DNA of 9,379 nt from DATKCN01 sp035513175 (GCA_035513175.1 DATKCN010000106.1:1-9379); one strand, 5' to 3'; positions 1 to 6,708 are shown, numbered from the stretch's first letter. A program made the numbers and translations. The notes: generated by a model from the sequence alone, not told the origin.

Positions 1-105
1 GGCACTACCCTCATCATTCACCGTCACATGATGATCTGACGGCGTTCGTTGTGATACGCGTTGTCACCACGCGGAGGCGCGGGACGCCGGCGCCGGTAAC
101 GCTGA
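1..105. other. Left-edge stretch without a supported gene
   Basis: This lies downstream (minus strand) of the DUF4383-like gene. It holds a 10-bp GC palindrome at 87-96 with no loop and no T tract, so I do not call a terminator. On the minus strand a GTG at 27-25 or an ATG at 17-15 opens a frame that runs out of the window, but neither has a ribosome binding site and fewer than ten codons are visible. Nothing else is seen. Confidence 0.4.
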
Positions 106-507
106 CTACAGTTCTCGGTGGGCGATCGGAGTGAATCCGACGACCAGCCCGGCGAGCCCAACAGCGCTGTTGATGATGTCGTCAGCGCGGTTTGCGGGGA
201 TGTGCTTCGTTCCATTTTCAGTCGTCAGACCGATGGCGACCAGGATCGCGCAAGCGATGAAATTGAGCCGCGCGAACATCCTTGAGCGCTCGGTGCTTCC
301 CAGTGCGGTCAACCCAACCACTGCCAGCGCCATATGCAGCACTGCGTGAAACCAGTTGATGCGAAAGAGCCCGAGCGCATTTGCCGTGCGCTTCCCGAGG
401 AACAGCCCGCCGCCCTTGGCGTCTGTCAGCGGCCGCAGGACGCACGGGATTGAGACGACGGTGAAGAAAATGATGAAGAAGCGCGTGTAGGCTTGGCCGA
501 TCGTCAT
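106..507 (-). CDS. DUF4383-like four-helix membrane protein
   Basis: This is a small integral membrane protein of 133 residues, of no known biochemical function. Four hydrophobic segments are visible at about residues 8-25, 53-70, 79-95 and 111-127. The second begins with N51-W-F-H54 and H58, the Asn/His signature I associate with DUF4383 proteins, and the length fits that family. The ATG start at 507 is supported by an AAGGAG site nine bases upstream. The gene is last in the minus-strand series, 57 bp after the second alpha/beta-fold gene, with no promoter recognised in between, so it is probably co-transcribed. It might help hold the preceding soluble enzymes or their hydrophobic substrate at the membrane, but that is inference only. 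The reading frame and membrane topology are seen directly. The family call rests on recalled motif similarity. Confidence 0.75.
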   Translation of the reverse strand: MTIGQAYTRFFIIFFTVVSIPCVLRPLTDAKGGGLFLGKRTANALGLFRINWFHAVLHMALAVVGLTALGSTERSRMFARLNFIACAILVAIGLTTENGTKHIPANRADDIINSAVGLAGLVVGFTPIAHREL

Positions 508-564
508 GACCCTCGTCTCCTTTTTTCCATATTCGAAACCATGCTCCTCGAAGGGACCACTACG

Positions 565-1551
565 CTAGCGCGTTGATTTCGTCGATGCCGTGGTGGGCTT
601 TGCAGCCGACTGGTGCGGCTGAGCGCCGTGCATCTTGAACCATCGAATAACGTGCGCACAATACACCTCGTTGAATTCGCGGTTCATTTCCCACTGCGGC
701 TTGCCGTCCAGCGTGACCAGTTCCTTGGGGCCGCCAAGCCGCTCGTAGTTTCGCTTGACGAGATCGTATGGGCACACCTTATTCTCGCTGGAGGCGATGA
801 CCTGAACCGGCGTCCGGCACGATTCGAACTGGACTGCAGCCGGCATCCGTTGCACGATCGAATTCATGAGCCTGAACTGAATCGTCTGGAGGCTTAGCGG
901 GTCATTCTCCAGCAGCGTGATCATCTCGTCGTCGCCAGTTCCACCGTAGATCCACTCCCAGGGAACGCTTTTTGGACCAGGCATTCCCGTCGTCGGGCGC
1001 GCTGCCGTCGCACCGGCAAGCGCCACCGCCTTGGCGCGCACCAACCAGTACGGTCCCTGACCTTGCAGACTGTCGCGCTCACCGTACTCGAACAGGTTGT
1101 GAACGGAGATCGCTCGAATCGTCTCCGGCATCCCAGCCGCGGCGTAATAGCCCGTGACACCGTCCTCGCCGACGCCCATGATGTACAGAGGCTGCCCGAA
1201 GCGCGTAACCGCGTATTTGATCGCGTCGTGCCACGATTGAATGAAATCGCCAACGGTGCATCCGCCGCGTGGCCCGCCGCTCTGCCCGAGTCCTGGAAAG
1301 TCAAACTGCATGACGTTGAAGCCCGCGCGGTACATCGGAAGCTGTGCGCGTAGCAAATGCAACCCGTAGCTCAGGACCGAGCTGCCCATCATCACCGTCG
1401 GCGCGGGTCCGGGCTGCAAAAAAAGCCGAACGTGGACAGGATACACCCCTGACGGAATCATCGTCGTCGTTGCTGCCGCGAGCGCTTCCTCCACCTCCTC
1501 GGCAGTGTGGTACTTCTTCCAGTAATCGTGCGCCAGACCCGCGTCCCTCAC
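565..1551 (-). CDS. Alpha/beta-hydrolase-fold protein lacking the catalytic triad (copy 1)
   Basis: A 328-residue protein of alpha/beta-hydrolase type. The fold is visible as strand PTVMMGSS (51-58), the stretch AGFNVMQFDFPGLGQSGGP (76-94, typical of beta-4 and its following loop), the nucleophile elbow at 121-131, a C-terminal strand TPVQVIAS (248-255) and a closing helix ending HVIRWF. The elbow reads G126-V-G128-E-D130, so Gly stands where Ser, Cys or Asp should be. The region that usually carries the His reads GKPQW (283-287), with Gln in place of His. It therefore should not be an ordinary serine hydrolase. A shifted Asp130 nucleophile is an alternative, but the spacing to the following helix argues for residue 128. 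The GTG start at 1551 has GAGGAG upstream, inside the end of the preceding gene, and is 2 nt from that gene's stop, so the two are translated together. The last 18 or so residues are a low-complexity tail. No substrate can be assigned. Confidence 0.85.
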   Translation of the reverse strand: MRDAGLAHDYWKKYHTAEEVEEALAAATTTMIPSGVYPVHVRLFLQPGPAPTVMMGSSVLSYGLHLLRAQLPMYRAGFNVMQFDFPGLGQSGGPRGGCTVGDFIQSWHDAIKYAVTRFGQPLYIMGVGEDGVTGYYAAAGMPETIRAISVHNLFEYGERDSLQGQGPYWLVRAKAVALAGATAARPTTGMPGPKSVPWEWIYGGTGDDEMITLLENDPLSLQTIQFRLMNSIVQRMPAAVQFESCRTPVQVIASSENKVCPYDLVKRNYERLGGPKELVTLDGKPQWEMNREFNEVYCAHVIRWFKMHGAQPHQSAAKPTTASTKSTR

Positions 1552-1553
1552 GT

Positions 1554-2534
1554 TCAGCTCTCCTCGCGTGCGGCACTGGCCGTTGTTCCAGACTCGGCGA
1601 ATGCCCCATGTTGCGTAAACCAGCGGATCACGTGAGCCGCATACTCCTCATGGAACTCGAGCGTGTATTCCCACTGGTCCTTTCCGTATAGCGTGACCAG
1701 TTCCTTCGGGCCGCCGAGACGCTCGAAGTAGCGAACATTCATCTCATACGGCCACAGGCGGCTCTTCTCCGACGCGATGACCTGCACCGGTGTCAGGCAC
1801 TCTTCCATTGGCACCGGGGGCGGAACTTTTCGCAGCATCGACGCACCCAGCGGAAACTCGAACCGACGCACGCGCAACGGGTCCCGCTCAAACCGCTCCA
1901 TGAGCGGCCCGTCCGATTCGTGCGAGAAAATCGAGTCCCACGGCAGAGCGTCGTGTGCGTCGATTGCCAGAGACGGGCGCAGCGCTTTGCCGAGGTTAAC
2001 TCCCGCGGCCTTCATGCGAACGACCAGTGGCGACCCTTGCCAGCGGACGCCGTCCGGATCGCCATACTCGTGCAGCGTGTGAAGCGACAACGCATTCAAC
2101 CTCGCGTTGTTCGCGCCCATGTAGTAGCAGGTGACACTGTCCTCTGCGAGTCCCATCGCAAACATCGGTCCGGTAACGCGTGTCAGCGCGAAAGCGAGTG
2201 CGTCGTGCCACGCCAAGATGAACTTGGTGACCGGCACCGCTCCGCGCGGACCACCGCTCTGCCCCCAGCCTGGCAAATCCCACTGGATCACGTTGAATCC
2301 GGCCCGGTAAAAGGGCAACTGTAGACGGGCAAGCATAATCCCGTACGGTAGCATCGGATGCGCCATGACCACCGTTGGGCTGGACGGTCCGTGCAAGAAC
2401 ATGCGGGCATGGATCGGAAGCGTTCCAGAGATGAACATCGTCGTCTGCGCGTGTGTCTCGATCTCGTCCACTTCTGCGGGCGTGTAGAACGTCTTCCAGT
2501 TGTCGTGTGCGAGACCAGCGTCGCCGTCGGCCAT
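1554..2534 (-). CDS. Alpha/beta-hydrolase-fold protein lacking the catalytic triad (copy 2)
   Basis: This is a paralogue of the following gene, aligning with one small indel along nearly its full length (18 of the first 32 aligned residues identical by hand count). Shared blocks include AGLAHD, the YRAGFNV strand, GQSGGPRG, a TPVQVIAS strand, ERLGGPKELVTL and AHVIRWF. In numbering from the upstream ATG the elbow is G129-L-A131-E-D133, so Ala occupies the nucleophile position, and GKDQW (285-289) again has Gln where the catalytic His is expected. Conservation of E-D and of Gln in both copies suggests a selected alternative site rather than decay. Two ATG codons are adjacent at 2537 and 2534. 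AAAGGAGG lies 3 nt before the first and 6 nt before the second, so I take 2534 (326 residues). The gene follows the FAD oxidoreductase after about 70 bp. It could be an isomerase, lyase, cyclase or binding protein. Hydrolysis is unlikely. Confidence 0.85.
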   Translation of the reverse strand: MADGDAGLAHDNWKTFYTPAEVDEIETHAQTTMFISGTLPIHARMFLHGPSSPTVVMAHPMLPYGIMLARLQLPFYRAGFNVIQWDLPGWGQSGGPRGAVPVTKFILAWHDALAFALTRVTGPMFAMGLAEDSVTCYYMGANNARLNALSLHTLHEYGDPDGVRWQGSPLVVRMKAAGVNLGKALRPSLAIDAHDALPWDSIFSHESDGPLMERFERDPLRVRRFEFPLGASMLRKVPPPVPMEECLTPVQVIASEKSRLWPYEMNVRYFERLGGPKELVTLYGKDQWEYTLEFHEEYAAHVIRWFTQHGAFAESGTTASAAREES

Positions 2535-2606
2535 CATAGCCCTCCTTTCGAACGTGATAGCGGCGCCATTGGCAGGCCCCGTGGGAACTGACGTTGACCC
2601 GCGGAC

Positions 2607-4202
2607 CTACCGGGCCGAGCGCTTCGTCTTTCGCGCATCGGCGATGACCATGCCGGCCGAGTTGAAGCCCGACACCATGACCCACGGCACCCCCGCCGAC
2701 GGCGTCGTCCAGTGGCCGGCAAGATACAATCCCGGCAACGGCGTGCGCTGCTGTGGCCGGCCCCGAGACAGCAGATCCGGGGTGAACGCCCAGCCAGCGA
2801 ACGCTCCCTCCGAGTTCCCGGTGTCGCGCTGCAGGTCTACGGGCGTGCGCAACGCCTGCGTCACGATGTGCTTGCCCAGGTCCGGGATGATCTTCTCGGC
2901 CCGCCGGATAAACACCTTTGCAATCTCGTGCTTGTCCCGCTCCCAGTCGATCCCCTTCGCGTTGAGCGTCGTATACGCCTCAAGTTTCAACGAGTGTTGG
3001 CCCGGTGGGGCCATCTCCGGCTGGTGGAATGTCGCGACGTACAGGAAGTAGGCCGCCTCTTCGACATTGCCCTTCGGAAAGTTCGCCATTGCCTGATCGA
3101 TGTTGTCGGTCGGGTACACGAAGTTGAGGCGCTTGATGTCGCTGCGGTACGGTTCCAGGTCCATGTCAACGCCGAGATGCACCTGGAAGATCGACGGTGT
3201 CAAATCCATTTTTGGCAGTCGAATTCGCAGCTCCACCGGAATGTGCTCTGCATCGACCATCTGCAGCAGCGTGCGGCGCGCATCCGCATTGGAGACGACG
3301 TAACGCGCACGGTAATGTCGTCCATCCGCGGTTTCCACTCCCGCCACGCGCCCGTTCTGGACGACGATCTTGGAGGCTTCCGCGCTTGTGAAGATTGTGC
3401 CGCCCGCCTCCTCAAACAATCCCGCCAGACCTTCGGCGAGCTTCCCGAAACCACCTTTCGGCATCCACATGGTGCGCAGCGCGTGGATGAAGAACACGCC
3501 GGCAATGACGGCCGACAGCCGCCCAGGCCCGATTCCGATCCCTGCCGATAGTTGCGAAAAGTACCCCTTCAGCCTGGGAGACTTCAGGTGTTCATCAAGC
3601 AGATACGTCAGGGTCTTGTCCTGATACTTGGTGAGATTTGCGCCTGGCGCCTTTGTGACGCCGAGCAGCGGCGCCGCCGCGCGTGACACCGCTGGCCGCT
3701 GAAACAACTCCTTTACCGGGTCCACGATGTGGCGCTGGCCAGGCTTCCGCGCGACGCGGAACGTCGGCACGAACTGATCGACCTCGTCGATCAAGCTCTC
3801 CATCGTCAGCAGCACCTTCGCAATGCCTTCGCGTTCCTCAGGAAAGCGTTGGGCGAAGATATCCGCCGCCTCGGTAATGTCTGCCGGGATGGCCAGCGAC
3901 TCGTCCGGAAAAATGCAACGATAATCGTGCTTGTCAGGCACCATCTCGACAGCCTGGTCGATCTTAAGCCTTTGGAACACCTCTCGTGCTTGCGCGCCGA
4001 GCCGGTAGGCCAGGAAGATGTGGCCGCCATGGTCCCAATAGAATCCGTCCTGCGAGAATCCGTGCGAATAGCCCCCGAGCCACGGATTCTTCTCCAGCAA
4101 CGCGACGCGCATGCCGGATTGCGCCAGGCGCACCGCGCAGGTCAGTCCACCCGCTCCGGAACCGATAACGATAGCGTCGTACTGATCCGCGGACGAGTTC
4201 AC
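2607..4202 (-). CDS. FAD-dependent phytoene desaturase/carotenoid isomerase/retinol saturase-family oxidoreductase
   Basis: A 531-residue flavoprotein of the CrtI/CrtISO/RetSat superfamily, whose members desaturate, saturate or isomerise double bonds in polyenes and related lipids. The N-terminal dinucleotide fold is clear: G14-S-G-A-G-G19 with the ribose-binding Glu at 37. It is followed by GGYSHGF and the DHGGH block (about 43-61) typical of this group. The C-terminal FAD motif GLYLAGHWTTPSAGVPW runs from about 491 to 507 and is followed by VSG. Length is usual for the family. I see no signal peptide. Translation starts at a GTG with AGGAAGGGG eight bases upstream. It appears to lead an operon with two alpha/beta-fold proteins and a membrane protein, with a promoter about 140 bp upstream. 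No phytoene synthase or other carotenoid gene is in the window, so carotenoid synthesis is not implied. The superfamily is secure. The substrate and the direction of the reaction are unknown. Confidence 0.88.
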   Translation of the reverse strand: MNSSADQYDAIVIGSGAGGLTCAVRLAQSGMRVALLEKNPWLGGYSHGFSQDGFYWDHGGHIFLAYRLGAQAREVFQRLKIDQAVEMVPDKHDYRCIFPDESLAIPADITEAADIFAQRFPEEREGIAKVLLTMESLIDEVDQFVPTFRVARKPGQRHIVDPVKELFQRPAVSRAAAPLLGVTKAPGANLTKYQDKTLTYLLDEHLKSPRLKGYFSQLSAGIGIGPGRLSAVIAGVFFIHALRTMWMPKGGFGKLAEGLAGLFEEAGGTIFTSAEASKIVVQNGRVAGVETADGRHYRARYVVSNADARRTLLQMVDAEHIPVELRIRLPKMDLTPSIFQVHLGVDMDLEPYRSDIKRLNFVYPTDNIDQAMANFPKGNVEEAAYFLYVATFHQPEMAPPGQHSLKLEAYTTLNAKGIDWERDKHEIAKVFIRRAEKIIPDLGKHIVTQALRTPVDLQRDTGNSEGAFAGWAFTPDLLSRGRPQQRTPLPGLYLAGHWTTPSAGVPWVMVSGFNSAGMVIADARKTKRSAR

Positions 4203-4497
4203 GCTGTGTGCCCCTTCCTGTATCGTTCAGCCGCGTTCAGCGACCTTTCATGGTTCGGGCGTTCGCGAGTGGTCTGGAATCGCAGTCGTGGCGTGCTTTT
4301 GTCCGGAGCGCGCGACGCTGATTCGACAATGATGAAACCGCTTGCACTGTAGTATCGAGCACGTAGCCTGTCAAGCCGCGCACACGCGGACTCGGTCTGC
4401 TGGCGGGTGTTCACTGGGCGATCACCAGCGTTTAGCACGACGCCGGCATCACGCGTCCCGGAACGCGACGCGGGCCGTCATCTCGTCGATGCTTGGA
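4203..4497. other. Spacer between P450 and FAD oxidoreductase genes
   Basis: This 295-bp stretch separates two co-directional minus-strand genes. It contains the predicted promoter at 4346-4374 and the ribosome binding site of the FAD gene. A weak hairpin (CGCGTC/GACGCG, 4452-4457 with 4467-4472, loop of nine) lies just after the P450 stop but has no T run, so termination there is uncertain. A 79-codon minus-strand frame (4199-4438) ends with a 4-nt overlap on the FAD start. It begins upstream of the promoter, has no ribosome binding site, and I do not regard it as a gene. Confidence 0.5.
4346..4374 (-). promoter_or_regulatory. Sigma70-type promoter of the FAD oxidoreductase operon
   Basis: On the minus strand a perfect TTGACA (4374-4369) is followed after exactly 17 bp by TACAGT (4351-4346), which matches four of six positions of the -10 consensus. 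Transcription would begin near 4339 and leave a leader of about 137 nt before the GTG at 4202. In the leader I see only a four-codon ATG frame and no convincing riboswitch. The promoter would let the downstream four genes be expressed independently of the P450. Confidence 0.55.
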
Positions 4498-5853
4498 TCA
4501 GCCCGCTGAAGGCGATTCACGCCGGTGCAATGACATCGGCATGCCGTTTCGTGGTCGCAGCGTGATTCCCGGGAGAAGTGCGACCGAGTAACCCGGGTCG
4601 AGTCGCATCGTCCAGCCACGGGCCAGGGTCGGCAGTAGCAGCATCAGCGCAATGTCAGCGAAGCCCGCGCCCATACAGCCACGCGGTCCGCCTGAAAACG
4701 GCATATAGGTAAATGGGCGCAGTTCGTGAGCTCGCTCGGGATCCCATCGGGACGGGTCGAATTGGTCAGGATCCTGAAAGTAGCGGGGGTTGCGGTGCAT
4801 GACATATGGCGAAATGGCGATCATCGATCCGGCCCGAAGAAGCACATTGTCGAGCGCGAAGTCGTGCAGCACGTTACGGCCAATCACCCACGCGGGCGGG
4901 AACAGACGCAGGGCCTCGGAAACTATCGCCCGGGTGAGCGGGAGTCGAATGACGTCGTCCATCGTGGCAGGTCGATCGCCGAGCACGCTGTCAATCTCGG
5001 CATGAAATGCCGCGTCGATGTCGGGGTGCTGCGACAGGAGATACCACGTCCATGTGAGCGCCGCCGGCACGTTGATGTTCCCGGCTGTCAGCAAGCTGAC
5101 GATTTCGTCCCTTAGTTCTCGATCGGTCAGACTCTGGCTGGCATCGCCCCCATTGGGACGAAGCATGGCCGTTGCCATGTCGCTCGACGTCCAGTTCACC
5201 GATCTACGCGCTTGGATTCGGGCGCTCACGGCATCGCTCAGCACGCTGAGATCGCGCTGGTATTGACGCGTCGGGGGTCGGACGGGCAGCGCCGCTATCA
5301 CGGAAATGACCGGATGGGTCGTCTGCGATGACAGAAAGTCCGCGGCAGACACGGCAGCATCAACCTCGCGCGGAGTTAGTGGATCGACGGACCCAAACAG
5401 CATCCGGTTAGTCATCCGAACCGTGAGCGACAGCATCTCGCGTTCGATTTCCAACGTCGCCCCATCCGCCCACCGCTGCCGAAGTTCGTCGGCGCTGTCT
5501 GTCATCATGTCTGCATGCGTGACGAGATGGTCGTGGCCATACGCCGTGTGCAGCACGTCTCGCATCCGGAGACTGAGCTCGCCCCGAGAGTTCACCAGCG
5601 ATTCAGGCCCGGCCTGTCTGAGCGCGGGGACGCTCACTGGCGTGAAATTGAACGCACGCGTGACCAGCACGTCTTCAACGTGCTCCGGTTTCGAGATGAA
5701 GAAGACGTTCATCGGTCCGGCAATGATTCGCGTTGCTTCGTCAGACTCTCGCGCAACGCGGGTGAGGAACCCGATCGGGTCCACCGTATAGTCCTTCAGG
5801 TTCTGCAACAGGTTGATAGGGCCGAGCCGTGGAACAGAGGGGGGAGAACCCAT
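4498..5853 (-). CDS. Cytochrome P450 with atypical I helix
   Basis: A 451-residue heme-thiolate protein. Numbered from the chosen start, the ExxR motif is E313-A-L-R316, a DPSRW segment is at 366-370, and the heme loop is FSGGPRGCMG at 386-395 with ligand Cys393. The I helix reads A257-G-N-I-N261. The usual acidic residue is Ile and the usual O2-activating Thr is Asn. The C-helix position that is often His or Trp appears to be Ser, with the following Arg retained. There is no membrane anchor, as in most bacterial P450s. The frame extends to a GTG at 5952, but that codon has no ribosome binding site and lies in the direct repeat and -10-like region. The ATG at 5853 has GAGAGG six bases upstream and is preferred. 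The gene is divergent from the SnoaL-like gene and upstream of the FAD oxidoreductase. P450 identity is certain from sequence. Mono-oxygenase activity is doubtful, and the family number and substrate are unknown. Confidence 0.93.
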   Translation of the reverse strand: MGSPPSVPRLGPINLLQNLKDYTVDPIGFLTRVARESDEATRIIAGPMNVFFISKPEHVEDVLVTRAFNFTPVSVPALRQAGPESLVNSRGELSLRMRDVLHTAYGHDHLVTHADMMTDSADELRQRWADGATLEIEREMLSLTVRMTNRMLFGSVDPLTPREVDAAVSAADFLSSQTTHPVISVIAALPVRPPTRQYQRDLSVLSDAVSARIQARRSVNWTSSDMATAMLRPNGGDASQSLTDRELRDEIVSLLTAGNINVPAALTWTWYLLSQHPDIDAAFHAEIDSVLGDRPATMDDVIRLPLTRAIVSEALRLFPPAWVIGRNVLHDFALDNVLLRAGSMIAISPYVMHRNPRYFQDPDQFDPSRWDPERAHELRPFTYMPFSGGPRGCMGAGFADIALMLLLPTLARGWTMRLDPGYSVALLPGITLRPRNGMPMSLHRRESPSAG

Positions 5854-6140
5854 GTCATGCCTCTCACTGAATAACGGTCTGCGTTCCAATGCGACCGCAA
5901 CCGCTTCATGGTGTGGCGCGCCTACGCCTGTCGTCGAATCGCGTGGGAACACCGTATCGGAACACTATAGACGAAATGCAGGATGGCATTATACTGGAGT
6001 CCGTTTGCATCCGAGGTAGTGTGCGCCGAGCGCGGAGGTTCACCTGATCCGGGACACCGAGATCAGCGCGCGTCATGTTGGTCGAAGACTGGGTCCGTAT
6101 GACGATCCTCCGCGGCGGCGATGGCAAGGGAGCGTGACCT
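5854..6140. promoter_or_regulatory. Divergent promoter region between P450 and SnoaL-like genes
   Basis: This 287-bp spacer must carry start signals for both flanking genes. The centre is more AT-rich than its surroundings. On the minus strand a perfect -10 hexamer TATAAT lies at 5993-5988 and a second candidate TATAGT at 5969-5964. On the plus strand TATACT occurs at 5990-5995. None has a convincing -35 box at normal spacing, so expression may depend on an activator or an alternative sigma factor. A direct repeat at 5946-5965 overlaps the TATAGT. I cannot fix the transcription starts. Confidence 0.4.
5946..5965. repeat. Direct repeat GGAACAC x2, possible operator
   Basis: Two exact copies of GGAACAC occupy 5946-5952 and 5959-5965, separated by six bases (13-bp period). 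They lie about 95-110 bp upstream of the P450 start and touch a -10-like element. Direct repeats at about one helical turn are compatible with a regulator binding site, but a 7-bp repeat can arise by chance. Confidence 0.3.
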
Positions 6141-6689
6141 GTGACGGCACAAGACAACAAAGAGGTGATTCTGCGCTGGTTCGCGGAGGCGTGGAACAAG
6201 GGCAACATCGATGTTGCGGATGAGATCGTGACCGACGACTATGTCGGATACGTGTCCGGCAACCCCGGTCCGATGGATGGGCGAGGACCTCTGCAGCAGT
6301 TCGTCACCGACTGGCGCACAGCATTTCCCGATGTGCATTACACGGTTCACGACGTCATCGGCGAGGGTGACATGACCCTTGCCTATTGGACCGCGTCTGG
6401 TACCCACACGGGACCCATGCTCGGAATCCCTCCAACGGGACGCAAGGTAACAATCGAAGGAGCCACCATCAGTCGCTATCGCGACGGGCAGGTCGTCGTC
6501 GGACGCGGCATATTTGACCGGCTCGATATCTTGCAACAGCTTGGCGTCATGCCGCCGACATCAGCGATCGAGACCCCGGCCGCGCGCATTCTGTTCTGGG
6601 CGATCGTCAACAGGAACCGCGTCGGCCTCGCCCTCGTCGGCGCCACCGTCTTGGGCATCCTGGCTCGCGTTGTTTCTTCGTCAAAATGA
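6141..6689 (+). CDS. SnoaL-like (ester cyclase family) protein with C-terminal membrane helix
   Basis: A 182-residue protein whose first 137 or so residues resemble SnoaL-like/ester-cyclase proteins of the NTF2-like cone fold, a group that includes polyketide aldol cyclases and many uncharacterised small-molecule enzymes. Visible family features are the opening helix with RWFAEAWNKGN (12-22), DWRTAFPD (57-64), the W-T-A-S-GTH-G strand (83-91), the IPPTGRKV turn (96-103) and the closing D129...QQLGV (132-136). The usual Glu/Trp pair before the last Asp appears to be replaced. Residues 148-182 are an unusual addition ending in a hydrophobic helix (about 161-178) and a short polar tail, which predicts tail-anchoring in the inner membrane. 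The GTG start has AAGGGAG eight bases upstream. The gene is divergent from the P450, which suggests shared control. The fold is likely. Catalysis and substrate are unknown. Confidence 0.85.
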   Translation: MTAQDNKEVILRWFAEAWNKGNIDVADEIVTDDYVGYVSGNPGPMDGRGPLQQFVTDWRTAFPDVHYTVHDVIGEGDMTLAYWTASGTHTGPMLGIPPTGRKVTIEGATISRYRDGQVVVGRGIFDRLDILQQLGVMPPTSAIETPAARILFWAIVNRNRVGLALVGATVLGILARVVSSSK

Positions 6690-6708
6690 TTCCGGCAGGA
6701 CATGGCGT

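Noticed and set aside
1..27. Possible start of a further minus-strand gene at the left edge
   Set aside because: Candidate GTG/ATG codons have no ribosome binding site and fewer than ten codons are visible.
87..96. CCGGCGCCGG palindrome
   Set aside because: A perfect 10-bp palindrome without a loop is expected by chance in GC-rich DNA and no partner site was seen.
565..1551. Asp130 as a dehalogenase/epoxide-hydrolase type nucleophile
   Set aside because: Spacing from the elbow to the following helix and Pro fits residue 128 as the nucleophile position, and the His needed by those enzymes is also missing. I keep it only as an alternative.
1996..2685. 229-codon minus-strand frame across the start of the second alpha/beta gene
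   Set aside because: It is an alternative frame over two well-supported genes, with His/Arg-rich composition typical of a shadow.
2712..3551. 279-codon plus-strand frame opposite the FAD oxidoreductase
   Set aside because: It is antisense to a clear gene, has Arg-rich shadow composition and no recognisable motif.
2607..4202. Naming the FAD gene crtI or a carotenoid biosynthesis gene
   Set aside because: The superfamily also contains retinol saturases and isomerases, and no phytoene synthase, cyclase or other carotenoid gene is present in the window.
4199..4438. 79-codon minus-strand frame overlapping the FAD gene start by 4 nt
   Set aside because: The GTG start has no ribosome binding site and lies upstream of the predicted promoter; the composition shows no recognisable domain. 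The overlap is probably chance.
4452..4472. Hairpin after the P450 stop as a terminator
   Set aside because: The stem is only six base pairs with a nine-base loop and there is no T run, so it is not distinguishable from chance in GC-rich DNA.
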